NCBI RefSeq assembly: GCF_000306235.2
Contig: NZ_AKWZ02000011.1
Coordinates: 1-64,000 of the forward strand
Reading direction: 5' to 3'
Length of the DNA stretch: 64,000 nt
From: Leptospira fainei serovar Hurstbridge str. BUT 6
Lineage (GTDB): Bacteria > Spirochaetota > Leptospiria > Leptospirales > Leptospiraceae
The notes under the pieces were generated by a model, which had not been told where the DNA came from, did not search any database, and saw only the letters and a list, made by a program, of their open reading frames with translations. This document shows, piece after piece, positions 48,474 to 57,660 of the stretch; position 1 is the stretch's first letter, and the number at the start of each line of letters is the position of its first letter. A program made the position numbers and the translations under genes.

Positions 48474-50408
48474 TTATCGGTACAGATCGTTGATCGCATC
48501 TTTATATTTATCTGTGACTATATTCCTTCGCACTTTCATCGTCATCGTGAGTTCATCTCCCGGTTCGAATTTTTTCGGCAAGAGATAGAAATTGGAGACT
48601 TTTTCGAAATTCTTGAATCCGTTTTTAGAGGAAACGAGATCTTTAATTTCTTTCTTAAAGAGTTCTCTTACATCTGGATCGGAATTCGGGTCCTGAATTT
48701 CCTGCAGCAATCTGGATTTCCAGTCTCTTAATTGTTTATCCAGAACTTCCCAATCCGGTACTAGTAAGGCGCTCACCGCCTTTTTATCGTGCCCTACAAT
48801 CATCGCTTGTACGATTAATTCGCTTTGTGTTAGCGCAAATTCGATCGGTTCGGGTTCTAAATTCTCGCCGCCCAAAAGAACAATCGTATCTTTAGCTCTA
48901 CCCGCATATTTTAATTCTCCCTGCACTGTCCAAAGCAATAGGTCTCCCGAATTCAGCCATCCATCCACAATGATTTCCGCCGTTTTCTCCGGGTCCTTAT
49001 AATAGCCCATCATGACGTGAGGGCCTTTATGCCATGCGACTCCTTTTATACCCGGCTCGTGAATTTCTTTACCTTGCTCGTCGATCAGTTTGATCTCAAC
49101 TCCCGGAATGCAACGGCCTAACGTTCCGACCGTAATGGAGTTTAATCTTCTTCTTGTTGAGACTCCTCCTAATTCGGTCATGCCGTAACCTTCTAAGATT
49201 GGAATTCCGATGGAATTGAAGAATCGATCAACATATTCCGGCAAGGCTCCCGCCCCGGAAAGAGCAAATTTAAGCTTTCCTCCTAATCCTTGTCTAATCT
49301 TCGAAAAAGCCGCCATAGCAATCAGATTAGCGGGAAATAGTAACATAACGAAGAATAATGCGACCAATCTTCGCCCGAACTCACGAAAGATTGAAACTCG
49401 CTCCAGCATATATTCCAAACCGAGTAGGCGACTTCTATATTTATGAAATGTCGAAGCCGTTCCTTGGAATACCTTGAATAGAAATTTGCCGAGCGGGGAG
49501 GCTTCTCTCAGCTTATCATAAATCTTATTATAAAAACTTTCCCATACGCGGGGGACGGAAAGCAAAAACGTAGGCCGAATTTCCTGCAAATCCTGACCAA
49601 GACTAGAAATCGAGGTAAACGCCTCGGACGCTCCGATCCGAATACACCCTGTTTCGATTAGTCTTTCCGCAATATGCCATGGAGGCAAATAAGCCATCGT
49701 ACGATCTTCGGCGCTGAACTGAATATCATCGATGGAAAGGGACATGTCCACGTTAAAAAGAATATTCTTGTGAGAAAGCATTACCCCTTTAGGTCGTCCC
49801 GTAGTTCCGGAGGTATAGACGATCGTGGCTAATTCATCTTCAGAAACGGACTCTCCACGTTTATGAAATTCCATTTCCCCCTTATCCTGAATCCAACGGT
49901 CGCCTAACGAGATTAAGTCGTCTAGATGCAGTAATTTAAACGGTAAGTTCGGGCCTATATGTGAGGAAGGTTCGAATAGAATTACGACTTTCAGATAAGG
50001 AAATGAATCCGGATTAGAGGCTATCTTTCTAAGCACGACCGCATTTTCGACGAAAGCGACCCGAGCTTCCGAATGATTCAGGATATAAATCAAATCCTCG
50101 GAAGTAGAATCCGTTCCTCTTGGAACGTCCACGCATCCGATATTCGTAATCCCCATACTGACCCAAAGCCAACGATGACCGGAATCGGCAATCAACGCTA
50201 CGTTTTCTTTCCTATTGACTCCGATCGAAGTTAATCCGAGTCCGATTCGCAACACTATTTGATACAATTCACCGTAAGAAACCGCTCTATAAGACTTTCC
50301 GTCGGGCTTATAAAATTGAGCCGGATGGTCCTTAAAAGTTTCGGCGGAAACCTTCATCATGTAATATAACGTCTGTGAATTTAGTATAGGCAGTTTGGAA
50401 GGTTCCAT
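48474..50408 (-). CDS. Long-chain fatty-acid-CoA ligase (AMP-binding)
   Basis: A 644-residue acyl-adenylate/acyl-CoA synthetase. The P-loop-like ATIVYTSGTTGRPKGVMLSH (about residue 192), the A5 motif GYGMTELGGVSTRRRLNSIT, WLNSGDLLLWTVQGELKYAG and RAKDTIVLLGGENLEPEPIE (A8 hinge) are clear. It belongs to the FadD15/ACSL-like group with a loop insertion (about 290-360) that holds a hydrophobic helix. It activates fatty acids, perhaps at the membrane. Confidence 0.93.
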   Translation of the reverse strand: MEPSKLPILNSQTLYYMMKVSAETFKDHPAQFYKPDGKSYRAVSYGELYQIVLRIGLGLTSIGVNRKENVALIADSGHRWLWVSMGITNIGCVDVPRGTDSTSEDLIYILNHSEARVAFVENAVVLRKIASNPDSFPYLKVVILFEPSSHIGPNLPFKLLHLDDLISLGDRWIQDKGEMEFHKRGESVSEDELATIVYTSGTTGRPKGVMLSHKNILFNVDMSLSIDDIQFSAEDRTMAYLPPWHIAERLIETGCIRIGASEAFTSISSLGQDLQEIRPTFLLSVPRVWESFYNKIYDKLREASPLGKFLFKVFQGTASTFHKYRSRLLGLEYMLERVSIFREFGRRLVALFFVMLLFPANLIAMAAFSKIRQGLGGKLKFALSGAGALPEYVDRFFNSIGIPILEGYGMTELGGVSTRRRLNSITVGTLGRCIPGVEIKLIDEQGKEIHEPGIKGVAWHKGPHVMMGYYKDPEKTAEIIVDGWLNSGDLLLWTVQGELKYAGRAKDTIVLLGGENLEPEPIEFALTQSELIVQAMIVGHDKKAVSALLVPDWEVLDKQLRDWKSRLLQEIQDPNSDPDVRELFKKEIKDLVSSKNGFKNFEKVSNFYLLPKKFEPGDELTMTMKVRRNIVTDKYKDAINDLYR

Positions 50409-50522
50409 AGCGGGAACCGATTGTAACCTTGAGAAGAAGGGGGGTCCAGGAAAATTTGAATATTTAAAAGCTTTTTTACGGTTTTTTTAATATTTATCCC
50501 TGTATAGACGATTTCTATTCAT

Positions 50523-52334
50523 TTAATGACGAATATGGTTTCTACCGAAAGATTTCGCATCGTACAAATTCTTATCCGCAATTCCAAGAAGTTCTTCCGG
50601 AGAATGTATCTCTCTATCTAGATTACTCGATACTCCTATCGAAACCGTTACTCGGGAAAAAGGACTTTTTTCATGAAGAATATTCATGTCTTCGACCGTT
50701 TGCAACATGTTTAATGCGACCACAATCGCTCCCTCCACAGGAGTGTCCGGCAGAATAACCCCGAATTCTTCGCCTCCGTAGCGCGAAATCATATCTGAAG
50801 AACGATTTAAACATTCTTTTAGGGATTGAGCCACCCGCTCCAAAACTTCATCACCTTTTAAATGACCGTACGTATCGTTAAAGGCTTTAAAATAATCCAC
50901 ATCAATCATAAGAAGCGATAACGGGCGTTCTGTTCTAACGGAGCGATTCCATTCTCGGTCCAATTCTTGATCAAAGAATCTTCGATTCGCAACTCCGGTT
51001 AAAGGATCCAAAAGAGAAAGTTCCAGTAGTTGATCGGCTCTTTCCTTATATTCATCTTTTTCCTTTCGGAATGTGTTAATACGGTCCACTAACCCGAGGG
51101 AAAGAAGTATGACGTTGCTCAATAATCCGAATTTTAACGCCCCGCTTGCAACCGGCTCAGAATCGTAAACCCCCAATCTATTTAAAGAAAATATAATTGT
51201 TCCTATCAGTCCCAACACCCAAGCGGCCAGAAAAATTTTAGCCTTTCTGTCATTTTGGAAAACTCGTAAAACCGAGATGACTACCAGTAATAGAATCTCG
51301 AGAATCGGTAAAATAGCGCTGATCGGTAATAGGATTCGAAGAGGAACGTATATTGCAGAAAGAAGATAAACGATCCAAACTGCGATGATGCCCTGCAGAG
51401 CGATGTGTAATCGAGGATGAGAATTTTTCGTTTGCAGATACTCTGCGGAAAACAATCCGAGAAAAATCATCGCAATCGCTGCAACGGCCACGAATAGATA
51501 AGCCAAAAATTTAGGGTAGTCGGATAAAAATAGCCAGAATCCGTATCCGGATCCTAAGACTGCGAATAACGTAAAAGCGAAAACAACGATAGTATAATAT
51601 AGGTATGCCTTCTCCCGGATTCCTAAGAATAGGAAAAAGTTGTAAAACACCATCACACCCAGGGCTCCGAAAAAAATTCCGTTAAACAAAAGCGATATTT
51701 TGGAAGATTCTTCCAATCTGGTCCGAGTGGTAAGGTATGTCGGAACGGTCAACGAGCCTTCCGATTCCACTTTAAAATAAACTTCCACGACCGATTTATC
51801 TTCCAAGGGAAGGGGGAATACGAAAAACCGATCGTTGAAAGGCCGTTCTTTAAAGGGAAACGAATCTCCGGTATGGAACTCGCCCTCTCTGCCGAGAGTG
51901 TCTTTCCAATAAAGATCGATTTTATCCAGATGCGGATATTCAATTTTTAAAAATCTTTCCTCGGATAGCGGCTCCTCCACCTCTATCTTAAAATGGAGCC
52001 AATATGGACTGGAATCATAACCGAAATTAGGAATTCGATTGGTATTTCTTCGGAATGCAGAATCGTATTCTCCGCCGATAATTTCATTTGCGGGAAGCGA
52101 TTTCGTCGAGTCCTTCATATAGAAGATCTCTTTGGACAGAAGAATTTCTTCAGGAGAGCGTGTATCTAGTTTGAGCGGTTCGGAATCTTCTGACGGACTT
52201 TTTCCGGATTCTGCCCCGCTTTCATTAACAGAAAAGAAAATAGAAGATGCGAGAATCAGTAAAATTAGGACAAACGTTTTACTTAGTATCTTTGATCGTT
52301 TAAAGCGTTCTCGCATATAGCTGAAAAGATTCAC
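50523..52334 (-). CDS. Diguanylate cyclase with 7TM-DISM sensor
   Basis: A 603-residue membrane protein. A signal-like N-terminus (to about residue 40) is followed by the extracytoplasmic DISM domain (about 50-195; SSPYWLHFKIEVEEPLSEER), seven helices (about 205-415) and a GGDEF domain (DPLTGVANRRFFDQELDREW at about 445, SRYGGEEFGVILPD at about 517). GGEEF is an active signature; it synthesises c-di-GMP. An RxxD inhibitory site is not obvious. Confidence 0.93.
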   Translation of the reverse strand: MNLFSYMRERFKRSKILSKTFVLILLILASSIFFSVNESGAESGKSPSEDSEPLKLDTRSPEEILLSKEIFYMKDSTKSLPANEIIGGEYDSAFRRNTNRIPNFGYDSSPYWLHFKIEVEEPLSEERFLKIEYPHLDKIDLYWKDTLGREGEFHTGDSFPFKERPFNDRFFVFPLPLEDKSVVEVYFKVESEGSLTVPTYLTTRTRLEESSKISLLFNGIFFGALGVMVFYNFFLFLGIREKAYLYYTIVVFAFTLFAVLGSGYGFWLFLSDYPKFLAYLFVAVAAIAMIFLGLFSAEYLQTKNSHPRLHIALQGIIAVWIVYLLSAIYVPLRILLPISAILPILEILLLVVISVLRVFQNDRKAKIFLAAWVLGLIGTIIFSLNRLGVYDSEPVASGALKFGLLSNVILLSLGLVDRINTFRKEKDEYKERADQLLELSLLDPLTGVANRRFFDQELDREWNRSVRTERPLSLLMIDVDYFKAFNDTYGHLKGDEVLERVAQSLKECLNRSSDMISRYGGEEFGVILPDTPVEGAIVVALNMLQTVEDMNILHEKSPFSRVTVSIGVSSNLDREIHSPEELLGIADKNLYDAKSFGRNHIRH

Positions 52335-52454
52335 CGTAACCGCAGAATGTCAAAGATTTTCGGAGTTCGGATCTATTTCGTTTTTAACGAAATCGGAAAT
52401 TTTTTCAGGACAAAGAACCGCAATCCAAGCTTTCACCCCTCGGACATTGGACGG

Positions 52455-53888
52455 TTAATCAGGATCCTTAGAAAATTCCTTCCGGTTTACGAATAAAAAT
52501 TGAGTCTCGGATTTTCGACCGTCCGGCGTTTTTCCCGATATTACGAAGGGAGGGTAGCTGGTCTTTGTTTTGAAATCAGGGATTCTAACCGAATATTCCG
52601 TTCCGGATTTTCTAGATTGAATGGCATCCTTTCCCCGAATTTGCATTTTAACGGTATTTGGATCCAATCCTTCGACAGTAACGCTAAACGTTTCTCCGGG
52701 TTTTACCCAAGAGCCGTCGAGAATACCTAATTTGATTTTATTCGGCGGACTAGCGCTGAGAATCGAGTTAAATCTTGATTGAGATTGTCCCCAAGGAATT
52801 AAGGAACGATGAATCGTGTAGGCGTAAGTATTAACTACGTTTTTGCCGGGATTCACGGTAAATGCCATTCGGTAACCTGCAGCCTTTGCTTCTTCGATTA
52901 CGCGTACATCGTACAATCCGAATGGATAGGCAAGATCTTGAACGGTTTTTCCGGTTTTTGACTCCAGTATAGATTTTGAATCTTTCAACTGTTTACGAAT
53001 CTCAGCCCGTTTCATCGCGGGTAGTTTTGGGTGGTAAACCGTATGCGAACCCAAATCCAAAACTCCGCTATCTAAAGCTTCCTTCAGCTCGGACCAGCTT
53101 AAATAGAATTTATACTTTGGATTGGAAATTGCGGTCGGATAAATGAAGATAGAGGCCCTAAATCCGTATTTTTTTAATAAAGGGACAAGAACGGTTTTGT
53201 GCGTGAGCGAGCCGTCATCAAAGGTGAGTAGAATGGGCTTTTTCGGGAAATCTGCGCCCGCCTTTCCTTGAATGTACGCGTAAAATTGATCCAGACTAAC
53301 CGTTTGGTACCCTAGATTCTTCAAATATTTGAACTGTTCTTCCAATAAACTAGGGTCTAGATTATAGCCACCCATCGGGTTTCCATTATCGACTAAATGG
53401 TGATAACAAAGAACCGGAATCCCTTTCCCGTGTCCGGAACCGTTTGAATTTTCCTTACTGACGTCGTAATTTGCCTTTGGCGGCAATCCGGAAACCCCCG
53501 GAACGGCATTCTCATAGGATTTAGGAACTTGGTTTTTTTTTGTCTCTTTATCGTTATTTTGACGATTCGAGCGCGTTTTTGTCCTACTCTTCTTTTTTAT
53601 AGAGGAAGACGACCCTTCTTTCTCCGAGCCATCCGATTCTTCTTTCTTGATCGTTGCTTTTGCCTCAAGATTCGGCTTTTCGGATTTTACAGTATTTCCG
53701 GACGATTCCGATTCCGAGACCGGCGGCTTCGGTAAGGGGGGCTTATCTTTCGTCGCATCCTGATCCTTTCTTTCCTTTGGAGAATCTGGATTCAAAAAAT
53801 TTTTTACCGGAGTCGAATCGACGGAAAATGAGAAAAAAAATAGGGATATGAAAATGATGGCAAAGATGGGTCGTTGAAAACGGTTCAT
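52455..53888 (-). CDS. Secreted polysaccharide deacetylase
   Basis: A 477-residue protein. A signal peptide (about residues 1-25) is followed by a low-complexity linker rich in K, S, E and P (about 30-135). The NodB-type deacetylase begins GIPVLCYHHLVDNGNPMGGY (about 155), with ILLTFDDGSLTHKTVLVPLL (the metal-binding Asp pair), LGSHTVYHPKLPAM (the HxxxH) and YPFGLYDVRVIEEAKAAGYR. The C-terminal 100 residues look like an Ig-like domain. Acts on the cell envelope or exopolysaccharide. Confidence 0.92.
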   Translation of the reverse strand: MNRFQRPIFAIIFISLFFFSFSVDSTPVKNFLNPDSPKERKDQDATKDKPPLPKPPVSESESSGNTVKSEKPNLEAKATIKKEESDGSEKEGSSSSIKKKSRTKTRSNRQNNDKETKKNQVPKSYENAVPGVSGLPPKANYDVSKENSNGSGHGKGIPVLCYHHLVDNGNPMGGYNLDPSLLEEQFKYLKNLGYQTVSLDQFYAYIQGKAGADFPKKPILLTFDDGSLTHKTVLVPLLKKYGFRASIFIYPTAISNPKYKFYLSWSELKEALDSGVLDLGSHTVYHPKLPAMKRAEIRKQLKDSKSILESKTGKTVQDLAYPFGLYDVRVIEEAKAAGYRMAFTVNPGKNVVNTYAYTIHRSLIPWGQSQSRFNSILSASPPNKIKLGILDGSWVKPGETFSVTVEGLDPNTVKMQIRGKDAIQSRKSGTEYSVRIPDFKTKTSYPPFVISGKTPDGRKSETQFLFVNRKEFSKDPD

Positions 53889-54100
53889 ATTCTCTCAAAG
53901 AGGAAAGGTCACCGCCCATTTTTTTTGACTACCCTGGATCCGCAACTGTTTACCGCCGGAAGGCCCGCGGGAGAAGTCTCAGCCAGTGCAATCGATGTCG
54001 ATTTGAAGCCTATCGATTTTCAAACCAAAATTTTTAGGTTTGGAAATCTATCGATCGGATGGAAAAACTCGCCCTCATGATCGTAAGAGCGAGTTGGAAT

Positions 54101-54613
54101 TTATTTCTTTCCTTTTTCTTTAATCAAACGTTTTAGGACGGATTCCGAGTGATTGCTCAGTTTAATCACGGCCGCCTTCGTGGGTTTTTTCTTTTCTAAC
54201 TCCAATAGTATGGTGGCGAATCTGAATTTTCTTCTGATATGATTCACCGCTGGAATTGAAGTTTTAAATAATTTTGCCAATTCGTGGTCGGCGTGTCCTT
54301 CTTGATTCAAATCGTAAAATCGAATCAACTTACTTTCATCCCAGATGATCTTTTCATCGGACTTATAGTAATTATGATGCTCAAGTCTCCGACTATTTCT
54401 TTCATAAGATCCTTGGTTTCTTTTCTCGCGCCAAAACGGATGCCGATTTCTTGCGTATTTTATGTCATCTATTGTATAACCTGATTTATTCAACCATTCT
54501 GTGGTAATACTAGATTTCTTCGGTCCTTCTAGTTTTGATTTTATGGAAAATTCGATATATTGCTCCGGTGTTTTGGCCGAGAGTAGTTTCTTTTTTTCCT
54601 TTTCGTAATCCAT
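54101..54613 (-). CDS. Unknown protein with HTH-like region
   Basis: A 170-residue basic protein. KLIRFYDLNQEGHADHELAK and LFKTSIPAVNHIRRKFRFAT form a plausible helix-turn-helix (about residues 98-140). NKSGYTIDDIKYARNRHPFW is repeated in similar spirochaete proteins. The ATG at 54613 follows AAGGCAAGGCT and is preferred over a GTG nine codons earlier. Family not recognised. Confidence 0.65.
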   Translation of the reverse strand: MDYEKEKKKLLSAKTPEQYIEFSIKSKLEGPKKSSITTEWLNKSGYTIDDIKYARNRHPFWREKRNQGSYERNSRRLEHHNYYKSDEKIIWDESKLIRFYDLNQEGHADHELAKLFKTSIPAVNHIRRKFRFATILLELEKKKPTKAAVIKLSNHSESVLKRLIKEKGKK

Positions 54614-55682
54614 AGCCTTGCCTTGCGATCGCTGACTCACCGTGAATAAGGTGTTAGTTTCTGTTTAAAGTCGGTGGATAGTGTTCCTTACCTTTAGCTT
54701 TACCGAAACTCTTTTTCCGATAATTAACCGAAAAAACAAGCCAACTTGACCTTAGCCGTCATCTCAAGAGTCCGAATCATAGTAATCATTAAGTATACTA
54801 AGAATATTAACCGAACTTGACCCCTTTTCCACGTTCCTATTGTCGACTATAGCTTTTAGAGTACGCGATAAAGATGCGATCGATTCGGAGCCTTATAATT
54901 CAAAAGATTTTTATAAGCGAAGTCATTTATTAATGTGTTGCGAAAGCCTAGACGAATCGTAACTTCCGAAGGTTTTCGTGATTTCTTGTTAGGGGACTCT
55001 TGAGTGTGTATTTTTTAATCAGATAAACCGCAGTATCAAAACGAAACTTCAAAAGTTTCGATCCTTTACTCCGAGTTTTCTTCCGTTTACGTAATTTGAG
55101 TATCGAACGTAACTAATATTGTGACACAATCACCGCAATCGTTTGTGATGCCGCTTACAGAGAGAGTGTTGAGTTTTACCGATTATCAAGGCCCAAGCTC
55201 CGATTTCGGCTTTGTCTTAAATTTGATCGAAAGACCTCAATCGACTAACCAATGCCAAAGAACAAAACCGCAATTTTTACTTTAGAACTAGCTCTATTAT
55301 AGCGGATATTTTCTTACTTCCTTTAACATTCACTTCCGATGCCCAAATTCCGATTATGCATGCCGAGTCGGTAACCGCTTGCTCGAGTCGAAAAATAATA
55401 AATCGGTTCGCCTCGTCATTTGAGTCAAGGAATAGATACGATTGTTTAAATAAGGCCCGAAAGCTAAAAATTCAACCCGGTTAAATCTATTTTTGATCCC
55501 TTGCAGAAGAAAAAGCCTGGTTTTCCCGCTCTTTTGTTATCTCCATGCAGAAAGTTTTTTCCCGAAACTTTCCGCATGGAGAATTACTGGAACTCTCTTT
55601 TTCCGACTCGGTCCAATGATTTGTTCCCACTTCAGTCTAACTTATGTCAGAATGAATCCATACTTTAAGCAGGAAAGATAAA
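54614..55682. other. Gene-poor gap with two hairpins
   Basis: I find no gene in about 1 kb. Two stable inverted repeats are present: CGAAACTT-CAA-AAGTTTCG (55042-55060) and a larger one at 55540-55582. A small unrecognised RNA gene cannot be excluded. Confidence 0.5.
55540..55582. repeat. Long hairpin upstream of the SDR gene
   Basis: TCTCCATGC-A-GAAAGTTT (55540-55557), loop TTTCCCG, AAACTTTC-C-GCATGGAGA (55565-55582): 17 of 18 positions pair. It lies 100 bp before the SDR start. It has no following T-run, so it is not a standard terminator. Confidence 0.7.
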
Positions 55683-56522
55683 ATGAAACACGCGGTAATT
55701 ACGGGCGGAACTGAAGGTATCGGCAAGGCAACTGTGAGCGGTTTAGCCGATCGGGGTTGGGCTGTCACGATGGTAGTTCGAAACCCAATGAAAGCGGAAA
55801 AGACGATTTCGGAAATTCGAAACAGAACGGGAAATGAGAACATCGATTTTGTGACAAGTGATCTTTCTTCTCTGGCAAATGTGGCGAGCGCAGCAACGAA
55901 TTTAAAGAAGAAAATTCCTAAAATAGACGCATTAATCAACAATGCCGGAGTAATGTCTCCGGAAAGAAAAATTTCCGAGGACGGATACGAGCTTAATTTC
56001 GCGGTAAACCACTTGTCTCACGCATTATTAACCGAAATTCTTTTATCGAATATAAAAGCGGCGTCCCAAGGGCGGGTGATTTCGGTCAGTTCCAAATTAT
56101 ACAGGAATGCTAAACCGGATCCGGATGATCTCTCAAAGGAGAAATCCTACGGATGGATGGGAGCCTACTCCGATTCCAAGCTATATAACATTTTTTTTAC
56201 ACAGGATTTAGCCGACCGTATGAAAGGCACTCAGGTCACTGCAAATGCTCTGCATCCCGGAGTAGTGAACACGGAGCTATCCCGTGACTTAAAAGGTCCC
56301 CTAGGATTTATTTTTTCCGGAATTAAGAACCTTCTTTTTATCTCACCCGAAAAAGGCGCGCAGACCTCCATCTATTTGGCGGACGCACCGGGTCTAGAAA
56401 CCGTTTCCGGACAGTATTTCGAAGATCGAAAACAAGTAAAGTTAGGCGGCCCGGCGCTCAACTCGGAACTTAGAGAGAAAATCCGGGAAGAAACCCGGAA
56501 AATTATTTCCAAGTTTATGTAA
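55683..56522 (+). CDS. Short-chain dehydrogenase/reductase
   Basis: A 279-residue SDR enzyme. The nucleotide-binding motif is VITGGTEGIGKATVSGLADR (TGxxxGIG, about residue 7), then INNAGVMSPERKISEDGYEL (NNAG, about 84), the catalytic serine in ISVSSKLYRN and YSDSKLYNI (YxxxK, about 160). It is of the retinol-dehydrogenase-like class. The Rrf2 regulator gene follows about 100 bp later in the same direction. AGGAAAGATAAA precedes the start. Confidence 0.93.
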   Translation: MKHAVITGGTEGIGKATVSGLADRGWAVTMVVRNPMKAEKTISEIRNRTGNENIDFVTSDLSSLANVASAATNLKKKIPKIDALINNAGVMSPERKISEDGYELNFAVNHLSHALLTEILLSNIKAASQGRVISVSSKLYRNAKPDPDDLSKEKSYGWMGAYSDSKLYNIFFTQDLADRMKGTQVTANALHPGVVNTELSRDLKGPLGFIFSGIKNLLFISPEKGAQTSIYLADAPGLETVSGQYFEDRKQVKLGGPALNSELREKIREETRKIISKFM

Positions 56523-56628
56523 CCTTGCGCGAATTCGAATATCCGTCCGTCCCCCATTTTTATCCGACCGAAAATTCGAACGCGGTTGACCGACGGAAGT
56601 CTAAGTCTAGTATAGACGCCGAGTTCTA

Positions 56629-57054
56629 ATGGCTACAAACAAACGATTTTCGGTGGCAGTCCATACGCTCGCTACTGTCGGTTATCACCAAAGAAAAGAT
56701 TCTCTGCCGGTTACTTCGGAGGATGTGGCGAGAAGCGTCGATACGAACCCTGTCGTAATACGCAATCTGATTCGTTCGTTAAAGGCAGCCGGAATCGTGG
56801 AATCGAAAGAAGGGAAGGGCGGCGGACTTTTTCTTTCTCGCGATCCTAACTCCGTAACTCTCGGAGATATTTACCAAGCCCTTGAACCGTCTCCGGTTTT
56901 AAAGGAAAACGACGGTTCAATCTTAAAGGCCTGTCCGGTTAGTTCCAATATCAAACACATACTGAAACCTCTGCTAAAAGATGCAGACAAAGCGGTCGTT
57001 GAAGTTCTTTCCCATACTACGTTGGAGCAAATCATTCAAGCGATCCCGCATTGA
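56629..57054 (+). CDS. Rrf2-family transcriptional regulator
   Basis: A 141-residue winged-helix regulator. RFSVAVHTLATVGYHQRKDS, VTSEDVARSVDTNPVVIRNL, IRSLKAAGIVESKEGKGGGL and LGDIYQALE are the family blocks. One cysteine (KACPVSSN) remains where the Fe-S members have three, so it is probably not an Fe-S sensor of the IscR type, though it may sense redox through one thiol. It likely controls the neighbouring SDR gene. Confidence 0.92.
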   Translation: MATNKRFSVAVHTLATVGYHQRKDSLPVTSEDVARSVDTNPVVIRNLIRSLKAAGIVESKEGKGGGLFLSRDPNSVTLGDIYQALEPSPVLKENDGSILKACPVSSNIKHILKPLLKDADKAVVEVLSHTTLEQIIQAIPH

Positions 57055-57224
57055 ATTCGAGCGACAAAACCGTCCTAGTATAAAGTCCGGCTCGGGATTT
57101 TCCGCTTGTTTAAAGCCCGTCTTTTTTTTTATTTTTTTCGGAAAAATGTCGATCCTGCTTGGCCGACTGCGTCGGTCCGGTAAGAAGCTGGGGAATACCC
57201 TTCTTCATTTAAAGGAGCAAAACC

Positions 57225-57584
57225 ATGAGATACCAACTACTTATCTATATCGATGAGAAAACCAGCGCTAACGTACCTATGGAAGAAATGGGTCAAATAT
57301 CCGAGGCATATAAGGTATATGCCGAAGACCTTCTTAAAGCCGGAGTTATGTTAGGCGGAGATAGACTGCATCCGACTGCGTCCGCTGCCACCGTAAGAAT
57401 CCAAAACGGAAAGAAAGTGACTACACATGGCCCGTTTGCGGAAACAAAAGAGCAATTAGGCGGCTATTATTTAATCGAATGCAATAACTTGGACGAAGCG
57501 ATCGACTGGGCATCTAAATGTCCGGCCGTCCACCGCGGTTCCGTAGAAGTCCGTCCTGTTTTTGATATGGCACCTGTGAAATAA
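57225..57584 (+). CDS. YciI-like (DGPF-domain) protein
   Basis: A 119-residue YCII/DGPF protein. MRYQLLIYIDEKTSANVPME, DLLKAGVMLGGDRLHPTASA, TVRIQNGKKVTTHGPFAETK and EQLGGYYLIECNNLDEAIDW (DGPF motif as HGPF) are typical. It is followed by an ECF sigma gene, the standard arrangement for the group of ECF factors linked to DGPF proteins. AAAGGAGCAAAACC precedes the ATG. Confidence 0.93.
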   Translation: MRYQLLIYIDEKTSANVPMEEMGQISEAYKVYAEDLLKAGVMLGGDRLHPTASAATVRIQNGKKVTTHGPFAETKEQLGGYYLIECNNLDEAIDWASKCPAVHRGSVEVRPVFDMAPVK

Positions 57585-57660
57585 ACAAAATCGTTTCAAG
57601 GAAGCGACGGTTCATTTTTCGGAGATTGTTACCTCGTCGCTTCCGATACGTTACTTTACG

